The translations under genes and the position numbers were made by a program. This document shows, piece after piece, positions 1-7,116 of a stretch of DNA of 7,116 nucleotides. This DNA comes from Gemmatimonadota bacterium. GTDB taxonomy: Bacteria; Gemmatimonadota; Gemmatimonadetes; Gemmatimonadales; Gemmatimonadaceae. The notes below the pieces were generated by a model. The model saw nothing but the letters and a program-made list of their open reading frames with translations, ran no database searches and was not told the origin of the DNA. Location of the stretch: assembly GCA_003222065.1 (NCBI GenBank), contig QHUV01000102.1, positions 1 to 7,116 on the forward strand, written 5' to 3'. Within the stretch, counting starts at the first letter, position 1, and every line of letters starts with the position of its first letter.

Positions 1-1485
1 CACAAAGAGCACGGCGCGCTGTGGCGCCGACAACAGCAACGATTCGCCGAGCCGGCGTGGCAGTGAGGATTCCGGCTGCTGCAGACGCGTCACCGCGGCC
101 CAGTTGAGGGCGATTGGAAGTGCCGCGACCAGTACGCCGAACACCGGCCTAACGCGACTGCGCTGAGCGATCGTCACGGCGCCATATCCGGCCCACAAGC
201 CCCAGGCCCAGAAGCCGAGCACGAAGAAGTAGTCGCGCTCACGTGCCTCACGAGTGGCATTGGCGGGAAGAATCCCCCAACCAAAGGAAGGGCTTGCGTG
301 CATGTTGAGATAGAGCGCCACGCCCAATGTGCCGCACAGGAAGAGCAGTAGCACAGCGCGCCACTGTCGGCGGTCGGCGCTACGATGCGCTGCCGCTCCC
401 ACCAGGCCGAGGAACGCGTACAGGATGGTCGCCGCCGTGCGCGCAACTGTCGGCACGGCTGTCGGACCTAACGACAGTGCCGACTGCCAATCGGCGTACT
501 CGAACCAGTTGGCCAGTTGGAGCCACAACGGCGCGCTCCTCGGCCAGATCGGCGGTACGTCGTACTGCCGACGCCCAAGCACATCGGCCAGCGACGCCAG
601 CGTAGACGGATTGCCTTGATTGATTGCTGGATCGAAGCGCGACCGAACGAGCAGTACGAGCACGGCGGACGCCGCGACCGCGGCGACGAAGAGCAGTCGG
701 ATCGGCCCCGGCGTCTGTCGTGGGATCGACCGCCACATCTGTCCGGCGATCGGTGATGCGACGACAATGACCGCACCGATAACGGTGATCAGCAACGATA
801 CGCGCCCAACGCCGATCGCTGTGACGACGACGCCCGTGAGGGCAAGCGCCGTTTGCCAGTCTACCAAACCGTCGTCGTTACTCGCGGCCAGGTACACGGC
901 AACGGGCGCCGCGACGAGCGCGCTGAGATGGAGCGGCACGGCGAGCACGATCAGGTACGCCGTCAACACGCGCCAGCGGGCGCTCGCGATCCGCCCCGCA
1001 TGGTTCGCCACCGCAAGCGTCACGGCGACGAGCGCGAGTGATGCCGCGTACACCTCGGCCTCGGTCGCGTTGAGCCGGACGGAGCTCATGCCTCCGGCGC
1101 AGAGAACTCCGCCGAGCACGTACCAGCCGTCGTTGCGACCGCGCTCGAATCGCGGTCCGCGGGCAATGAGCGCCACGCTCAGCACGCCAGTCGTGGCGGT
1201 GCAGAGCGCCGAGAACAGGTTGCACGCCACGGCGTACGGCAGAAACGGGAAGAGCCGCGCCCAATCGGCAAGGAGCAGAATGAAGAGCGGTGTGCCCGGA
1301 GGATGGGGGATGCCTAACGACTTGGCGCTGGCGATGAACTCGCCCGCATCCCAGAAGGTGACGTCCGGCGCGAGCGTGGCGACATAGACGACGAGCAGCA
1401 GGGCGCCGGCGATCCATGCGCCCTGCTCCCCGGTCAGTCTCGCCGCGCCGCTACGCGCGCGCCTCGAGCTTAGGCTGTTCCGCAC
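1..1485 (-). CDS. DUF2723 multi-pass membrane protein, probable GT-C type glycosyltransferase (3' end outside window)
   Basis: Partial gene; 495 codons are visible in one uninterrupted frame and it continues past position 1. Signatures seen, numbered from a GTG at 1485: an N-terminal membrane segment (about 24-40), then WDAGEF (45-50) and PHPPGTP (60-66), then NATEAEVYA (139-147), a WPRSAPLW stretch mid-protein, and ERDYFFV (416-422). About eleven hydrophobic segments are visible. These are hallmarks of the DUF2723 family, which includes eukaryotic TMEM260, a protein O-mannosyltransferase. By analogy with GT-C enzymes the acidic pair D46/E49 in the first outward loop may be catalytic; this is inference. 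Substrate and acceptor are unknown. The start is uncertain: GTG at 1485 overlaps cdaA by 35 nt, the alternative is CTG at 1437 (no overlap), and neither has a clear ribosome binding site. No ATG is available before the conserved motif. Confidence 0.88.
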   Translation of the reverse strand, partial: MRNSLSSRRARSGAARLTGEQGAWIAGALLLVVYVATLAPDVTFWDAGEFIASAKSLGIPHPPGTPLFILLLADWARLFPFLPYAVACNLFSALCTATTGVLSVALIARGPRFERGRNDGWYVLGGVLCAGGMSSVRLNATEAEVYAASLALVAVTLAVANHAGRIASARWRVLTAYLIVLAVPLHLSALVAAPVAVYLAASNDDGLVDWQTALALTGVVVTAIGVGRVSLLITVIGAVIVVASPIAGQMWRSIPRQTPGPIRLLFVAAVAASAVLVLLVRSRFDPAINQGNPSTLASLADVLGRRQYDVPPIWPRSAPLWLQLANWFEYADWQSALSLGPTAVPTVARTAATILYAFLGLVGAAAHRSADRRQWRAVLLLFLCGTLGVALYLNMHASPSFGWGILPANATREARERDYFFVLGFWAWGLWAGYGAVTIAQRSRVRPVFGVLVAALPIALNWAAVTRLQQPESSLPRRLGESLLLSAPQRAVLFV

Positions 1486-2251
1486 TCGATCGCGGCGGCA
1501 GGCCGGCGAGCAAGTCGCGCAGCTGCGCCGGCGTCAGATTCCGCCACAGCCGTCCCTGCACCGCCGCTGAAATCGCCGACGTCTCCTCGGAGACGACGAG
1601 CACCAACGCGTCCGTCTCTTCGCTGAGCCCGAGCGCCGCGCGGTGCCGTGTACCTAACGAACGATCGAGAAGCGCGGCTTGCGACAACGGCAGGATACAC
1701 CCAGCGCCGACAATGGTATCACCCCGTATGATGACCGCGCCGTCGTGTAGCGGCGAATAGGGCGTAAAGATCGTCGTCAGCAAATCGGCCGACACCTTTG
1801 CTTGCATCTCCGATCCGGACCGGACGTACTCGTCCAGTGGGACCTCGCGCTCGATGGCGACGATCGCGCCGATGCCGGAGCGGCTCAAGCGTTCCACCGC
1901 GTTCGCCGTCTCGTCGGCGACGTCCGTCTCACCCATGTGCCGGAAGAAGCGCAGCATCGGCGAGTGTCCAATCACCGACAAGGCAATGCGCAGCTCCGGC
2001 GCAAAGATGATGAGAAGCGCGATCGCTCCGTACGTATAGACCAGCGTGAGCAAGTACGTAATCATCGTCAGCTTGAGCACCGCCGCTACCGCGTAGGTGA
2101 GCAATAATACCACGATGCCGATCAGAACCGGCACGGCGCGCGAGCGGTGGAGCAGCAGCAATACGCGGTAGATCGCATAGCCGACGATCGCGATCTCGAG
2201 CACGTCCCGCCACCCGATGCTCAGTAGCCGAATCTGTTCGAGAATGCTCAC
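1451..2251 (-). CDS. cdaA: Diadenylate cyclase (membrane CdaA type, DAC domain)
   Basis: 266 residues, close to the usual CdaA length of about 270. It condenses two ATP into the second messenger c-di-AMP, which in other bacteria controls potassium and osmolyte transport and cell-wall homeostasis. The N-terminal part holds three hydrophobic helices (about 18-34, 39-58, 63-84), followed by the FAPELR variant of the usual FQPELR linker (83-88) and the DAC domain. Both catalytic motifs are intact: DGA at 170-172 (in a PLHDGAVI context) and RHR at 202-204 (GTRHRAALGLSE). The GTG start at 2251 shares GTGA with the folP stop (4-nt overlap) and has a good Shine-Dalgarno 8 nt upstream. The frame is open far upstream inside folP, but that extension has no family resemblance. 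No CdaR (YbbR) regulator or glmM follows, unlike the Firmicutes cdaA-cdaR-glmM operon; a DUF2723 gene follows instead. Confidence 0.96.
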   Translation of the reverse strand: MSILEQIRLLSIGWRDVLEIAIVGYAIYRVLLLLHRSRAVPVLIGIVVLLLTYAVAAVLKLTMITYLLTLVYTYGAIALLIIFAPELRIALSVIGHSPMLRFFRHMGETDVADETANAVERLSRSGIGAIVAIEREVPLDEYVRSGSEMQAKVSADLLTTIFTPYSPLHDGAVIIRGDTIVGAGCILPLSQAALLDRSLGTRHRAALGLSEETDALVLVVSEETSAISAAVQGRLWRNLTPAQLRDLLAGLPPRSSAEQPKLEARA

Positions 2252-3141
2252 GACGACGGCTCCCCTTGCGCCGCGTGCTGCGCCACCGCCCACGCAACGT
2301 CCAGCGCCTGACGATTGGCGGCAACATCGTGCACCCGGAAGATACGCGCTCCCCGATCCAGTGCGGCGACGTTGGCGCCGATCGTTCCGTACACGCGGTC
2401 CCCGGCTTCGCTGACGCCGGCGATTTCCCCGACAAAACGCTTGCGCGACGCGCCCACGACGACGGGCCGGCCCCAGGCGGCGAGCTCTCCCAGCGCCGCG
2501 AGCAGGCGCAGCGAGTGCTCGCCACGTTTGGCAAAGCCAATTCCCGGGTCGACGGCGATGCACTCCTCGGCGACGCCCGCGCTGATCGCGGCGCTCACGC
2601 GCTCGCGAAGCTCCTCGAGGACCTCGTCGACCACATCGTCGTAGCTCGCGTGCGTGTACGTGCCCATCTCGCTCACGCTTCCCCGGGAATGCATTAAGAC
2701 AACGCCAGCCCCATTGCTCGCGCAAATCTCGCCCATGCGGGGGTCCAGACGGAAGGCCGATACGTCGTTCACGACGTGCGCCCCCGCCTCCATGGCGCTG
2801 CTTGCGACGTCCGCCTTCACCGTATCGACCGAAAGCACCGCATCGGGTATGGCGTCGGCGAGCGCCGTGATGACCGGAATGACCCGTCTGAGCTCCTCTG
2901 CCGAATCCACAGGCACGGCACCTTGCGGGCGCGTCGATTCGCCGCCGATGTCGATGATGTCGGCGCCTTCCGCGCGCATCCTGAGCGCCCGCGCGACCGC
3001 CGCGGATGGAGAAAAAAATTGACCCCCGTCGCTGAAGCTGTCGGGGGTCACGTTCACGATGCCCATAATGAGCGGGCGAGAGAGGGTGAGTGTGCGGCCT
3101 CTAACTCGCCATGATGTTGCCGCCTTAGCGCCGATCCGCAT
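2248..3141 (-). CDS. folP: Dihydropteroate synthase
   Basis: 297 residues. It joins 4-aminobenzoate to 6-hydroxymethyl-7,8-dihydropterin diphosphate in folate synthesis and is the target of sulfonamides; cytosolic TIM barrel. Motifs in order: MGIVNVTPDSFSDGG (26-40), GGESTRP (66-72), SVDT with D106, NDVSAF (125-130), LMHSRG (149-154), DPGIGF (198-203), GASRKRFVG (230-238) and RVHD (269-272). Conserved ligands corresponding to E. coli N22, D96, N115, D185, K221, R255 and H257 are all present. Loop 2 reads STRPQGA where most homologues have STRPGA, that is, one extra residue. The ATG at 3141 is chosen because the only other in-frame start, M26, lies within the core motif. No Shine-Dalgarno precedes it: the 76-bp palindrome ends 7 nt before the start codon. 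The gene overlaps cdaA by 4 nt downstream. Confidence 0.97.
   Translation of the reverse strand: MRIGAKAATSWRVRGRTLTLSRPLIMGIVNVTPDSFSDGGQFFSPSAAVARALRMRAEGADIIDIGGESTRPQGAVPVDSAEELRRVIPVITALADAIPDAVLSVDTVKADVASSAMEAGAHVVNDVSAFRLDPRMGEICASNGAGVVLMHSRGSVSEMGTYTHASYDDVVDEVLEELRERVSAAISAGVAEECIAVDPGIGFAKRGEHSLRLLAALGELAAWGRPVVVGASRKRFVGEIAGVSEAGDRVYGTIGANVAALDRGARIFRVHDVAANRQALDVAWAVAQHAAQGEPSS
2260..2267 (-). promoter_or_regulatory. Shine-Dalgarno site of cdaA
   Basis: On the minus strand this reads AAGGGGAG, a near-consensus ribosome binding site, with 8 nt between it and the GTG at 2251. It lies in the last codons of folP and decides the cdaA start in favour of this GTG over the long upstream open frame. 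It is the only strong ribosome binding site I see at any gene junction in the window. Confidence 0.65.
3012..3050 (-). terminator. Terminator-like hairpin plus T-tract inside folP
   Basis: On the minus (coding) strand, TGACCCCCG (3050-3042) and CGGGGGTCA (3028-3020) form a perfect 9-bp stem, 7 of 9 pairs G-C, with a 13-nt loop. One A follows, then seven Ts (3018-3012). This is the textbook shape of a Rho-independent terminator, but it sits about 91 nt inside folP, in the codons for VTPDSFSDGGQFF. It might act as an attenuator that a translating ribosome normally disrupts. The conserved protein motif encoded in GC-rich codons may also produce it by chance. The structure is seen directly; the function is not. 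Confidence 0.4.
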
Positions 3142-3148
3142 CGAGAGA

Positions 3149-3224
3149 TGTCATCCCGAGGAGCGAAGCGACGAGGGATCTGTACGCGCTAGCGTGCAGA
3201 TCCCTCGCTTCGCTCGGGATGACA
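3149..3224. repeat. 76-bp imperfect palindrome (REP/MITE-like dispersed repeat) between ftsH and folP
   Basis: The arms pair as follows: 12 bp (3149-3160 with 3213-3224), 6 bp (3164-3169 with 3207-3212), 9 bp (3173-3181 with 3198-3206), then GTACGC (3182-3187) with GCGTGC (3192-3197) including one G-T wobble, and a 4-nt GCTA loop. The left arm carries two extra trinucleotides, GAG at 3161 and GAC at 3170, with no partner, giving two bulges. The element fills 76 of the 86 bases between the ftsH stop and the folP start. Its arms translate to strings such as CHPEERSDEG and VIPSEARDL, which from general experience recur as spurious small proteins in many environmental genomes; that points to a dispersed element. 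As RNA it would be a very stable hairpin in the operon transcript. There is no T-tract after it, so it does not look like a terminator. Confidence 0.85.
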
Positions 3225-3227
3225 ACG

Positions 3228-5212
<1,985 letters not shown>

Positions 5213-5213
<1 letters not shown>

Positions 5214-5764
5214 TACTGCAAGCTCGCGATGTACGGAAGGTGACGGAAGTTCTCCGCGTGATCCAACCCGTATCCGACCAGGAACTCGTTCGGCGCGTCA
5301 AAACCAACAAAGCGTGTCGGGTACCGGAGCTCCGCTGCTACATGCTTGTGTAGCAAGGCGCAAATCTCCAGTGAACGCGGTTTCCGTGCCTGTAGAAGGT
5401 CCATCAGTCGGTTCAGGGTACGCCCGGTGTCGACGATATCCTCCACCAGGAGAATATGCTTACCCCCCAATTCGGTTTCCGGATCATAAACGAGCTTTAC
5501 GGTACCGCTGGACACCGTCGCGTCGCCGTAACTCGCTGCTACTAGGAAATCGATCTGCAGCGGCCGCCGGATGTCCCGCACCAGATCGCTCAGAAATATA
5601 AAGCTCCCCTTCAATAGGCCGAGGACGAGTAGATCTCCGTCCGGATACGTCTTGGCAATCTCATCGCCCAACTCGCGTACGCGTGCGGCAATCTGTTGCT
5701 GACTATACACGATCCGGCGCACTGCACGGCCGGATAGTCTAGGATCGGCGATCGAGATAGTCAC
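5213..5764 (-). CDS. hpt: Hypoxanthine (guanine) phosphoribosyltransferase
   Basis: 183 residues, normal for bacterial HPRT. This soluble enzyme salvages hypoxanthine and guanine with PRPP to IMP and GMP. Motifs seen: LKGSFIFLSDLVR (51-63, pyrophosphate-binding LKG loop), a flexible-loop region around SYGDATVSSG (78-87), the PRPP-binding signature VEDIVDTGRT (107-116), and the C-terminal VGYGLDHAENFRHLPYI (163-179). GTG at 5764 is taken as the start, giving a 26-nt overlap with tilS; GTG at 5722 or 5710 would also keep the catalytic core, and no candidate has a clear ribosome binding site. The tilS-hpt-ftsH order is widely conserved. In Bacillus, TilS and HprT have been reported to interact and to influence ftsH expression; whether that holds here is unknown. 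Confidence 0.95.
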
Positions 5765-7070
5765 AGACGTAGGTCACAACCGGCCGACCGGGCCGTACGG
5801 TTGCCGCGTCACTGCGGCGCACGCCTGGAATCCAGACGATCTCATCCCCGGCGAGGACTACGGGCCATCTCGCGCGGATGTGTCCGGAGATTCCCGCATC
5901 GGATAAAAAGTACTTCACTTTGCGCGTTACCAGACGGTCGCCATGACGAATGGTCAACTTATCGCCGGGCTGCCAGGCTCGGATCCATAACGAATCGTCG
6001 CCTGGCAAGCTGGCACGCCAAGGATCGGTTGCCGGCCGTTTCTTTCCACTGGAAAAGACCCACCGGTCCCACGTCATCGGCGTTTCGAGCGGCCGAATCT
6101 CCTGGTCCTCCTGCTCGCCCCGCATGCTCACGCGAAGCTCGAATAGCTTCCGCGACCGCGAAAGCTCCCATCCGCCAGAGAGCTGAATGCGGCTCCCGAC
6201 CTTACCCGAAATGGTGAACGCCGCGATACGGTCTGTGCCGCGACGATCGAGCGTCACGCCTGCCCGAGCCGCCAGCTCCGGCCATATGATTGCCAACACC
6301 GGTCGAGAATATTGCGTCACATCAGCCGCCGTGACATCGAGGGTCGACGTGCCCCGTAGGTCGCGCCCAACCTCAAAACGAACTGCGGCATCCACCATCG
6401 CGCTAACCTCGCATCGCCAAGTGGCGGCTCGATCGCCGATGTTCCGCAGCTCACCGGCCAACATCGGCCGCGAGCGCAACAGCGACGGTAGCAGATCATG
6501 GCGGATGCGATTTCGGAGATGCCGTGGTGATCGGTTTGTCGGATCCTCGATCCAGGTGAGGGAGCACGCCATCGCATAGGCGCGCAACTCGTCGCGCGAC
6601 ACATCTACGAACGGCCGGCGAATAACGGATGGGGCACGCAGACCAGCCAATCCTCGCGCACCCGCTCCGCGCAGTGCGCGCATCAGCACCGTCTCGATCT
6701 GGTCATCGCGTGTGTGAGCGGTGAGAATCACGGCTTTGGTCGTGCCTGCTACCGCGCGGAGGAAATTCCATCGTGCGGCGCGCCACGCGGCCTCGGTGAG
6801 TTCGGTGCGGCCCGCGCGCCCTGTGACGACGGGGAGACCGTATCCGAGCGCCTTTCGAACGACAAATGCAGCGGCCCGCGCACTGTGAGCGCCGGAGGCA
6901 TGATCATACGTCGCGACAATGACAGTGCAGCCGCGCTGCCGTCGCGCGCTGGCCGCGACGTCGAGCAGCGCCATCGAGTCGAGGCCCCCCGAAACGGCGA
7001 GCACCGCACTGCCCCGCCGCGGAAGCGCCCGCGACACCAGCGCCGCAAGGTCGGGTGCCGGCACGGTCAT
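5739..7070 (-). CDS. tilS: tRNA(Ile)-lysidine synthetase
   Basis: 443 residues. It attaches lysine, using ATP, to C34 of tRNA-Ile(CAU), converting its reading from AUG to AUA; cytosolic and usually essential. Seen: the N-type PP-loop motif SGGLDS (27-32), TYDHASG (54-60) in the place of the usual HVDHGLR, EAAWRAARWNFL (93-104), the family signature AHTRDDQIETVLMRALRGAG (118-137), and EDPTN with RNRIRHDLLP (175-195). The C-terminal TilS domain shows IRAWQPGD (363-370) and a KVKYFLSDAGI stretch (384-394). All regions of a full-length, two-domain TilS are present. The ATG at 7070 overlaps the stop of a possible upstream frame as ATGA. The frame stays open to the window edge upstream, but no ATG, GTG or TTG is seen there. 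It overlaps hpt by 26 nt. Confidence 0.97.
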   Translation of the reverse strand: MTVPAPDLAALVSRALPRRGSAVLAVSGGLDSMALLDVAASARRQRGCTVIVATYDHASGAHSARAAAFVVRKALGYGLPVVTGRAGRTELTEAAWRAARWNFLRAVAGTTKAVILTAHTRDDQIETVLMRALRGAGARGLAGLRAPSVIRRPFVDVSRDELRAYAMACSLTWIEDPTNRSPRHLRNRIRHDLLPSLLRSRPMLAGELRNIGDRAATWRCEVSAMVDAAVRFEVGRDLRGTSTLDVTAADVTQYSRPVLAIIWPELAARAGVTLDRRGTDRIAAFTISGKVGSRIQLSGGWELSRSRKLFELRVSMRGEQEDQEIRPLETPMTWDRWVFSSGKKRPATDPWRASLPGDDSLWIRAWQPGDKLTIRHGDRLVTRKVKYFLSDAGISGHIRARWPVVLAGDEIVWIPGVRRSDAATVRPGRPVVTYVCDYLDRRS

Positions 7071-7116
7071 CGCATGAACGATTGCGAAACAAGGCGCGCC
7101 ATCACGCGACCACTTT
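7067..7116 (-). CDS. Possible 3' end of an upstream gene (fragment)
   Basis: On the minus strand a frame open from the window edge ends with the residues SGRVMARLVSQSFMR and a TGA at 7069-7067 that overlaps the tilS start as ATGA. Such a 4-nt overlap fits the tightly packed junctions elsewhere in this operon. Only 15 codons are visible, so the product cannot be recognised. An alternative is a different frame ending KVVA with a TGA at 7104-7102, which would leave a 31-nt gap before tilS. Confidence 0.35.
   Translation of the reverse strand, partial: SGRVMARLVSQSFMR

Noticed and set aside
620..1387. 255-residue plus-strand open frame
   Set aside because: Antisense to the DUF2723 gene, whose frame is intact and matches family motifs; the plus-strand translation is Ala/Thr/Ser-rich with no recognisable domain, as expected for a shadow in GC-rich DNA.
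878..1417. 179-residue minus-strand open frame beginning near 1417
   Set aside because: It is a different frame of the DUF2723 gene; Arg-rich, no domain, and the true frame carries WDAGEF, PHPPGTP and other family motifs.
2251..2725. Upstream extension of the cdaA frame inside folP (about 158 extra codons from a TTG)
   Set aside because: The extension is Arg/Gly-rich with no resemblance to CdaA, while folP in the overlapping frame is unmistakable; the GTG at 2251 with its ribosome binding site gives the normal length.
3149..3224. Palindrome as a Rho-independent terminator of ftsH
   Set aside because: The hairpin is strong but neither strand has a T-tract directly after it, and the downstream genes appear to belong to the same operon.

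Overview
The window is a compact, GC-rich bacterial operon segment in which every supported gene reads on the minus strand. The order in transcription is: [end of an unseen gene] - tilS - hpt - ftsH - folP - cdaA - DUF2723 membrane glycosyltransferase-like gene, which runs off position 1. The tilS-hpt-ftsH block is a classic conserved cluster of many bacteria, and ftsH-folP is the arrangement known from enterobacteria. A diadenylate cyclase directly after folP, followed by a DUF2723 protein with a clear WDAGEF / PHPPGTP signature, together with the base composition, suggests an environmental high-GC lineage such as Gemmatimonadota. That assignment is inferred from protein style and context and is not proven.

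Region by region: 7116-7067 holds the probable 3' tip of an upstream gene that overlaps tilS by 4 nt. 7070-5739 is tilS (tRNA-Ile lysidine synthetase), 5764-5213 hpt (hypoxanthine/guanine phosphoribosyltransferase), 5213-3228 ftsH (membrane AAA+ zinc protease). The only real intergenic gap, 3227-3142, is almost completely filled by a 76-bp imperfect palindrome of a dispersed-repeat type. 3141-2248 is folP (dihydropteroate synthase), 2251-1451 cdaA (diadenylate cyclase), and 1485-1 the 5' part of the DUF2723 multi-pass membrane protein, in frame throughout. No stretch over 300 bases lacks a gene. No tRNA, rRNA, CRISPR array or intact insertion sequence was seen.

The genes are housekeeping: decoding of AUA codons, purine salvage, membrane protein quality control, folate synthesis, c-di-AMP signalling and probably envelope or protein glycosylation. 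Every junction except ftsH-folP overlaps, so translational coupling is likely along the operon. The most unusual features lie at the ftsH-folP boundary. These are the palindrome that fills the gap up to the folP start codon, and, about 90 nt into folP, a 9-bp GC-rich hairpin followed by seven Ts on the coding strand, which looks like an intrinsic terminator embedded in the codons of the conserved pterin-binding motif. I see no evidence of a wholly new multi-gene system; the best candidates for a second look are these RNA-level structures and the folP-cdaA-DUF2723 linkage.
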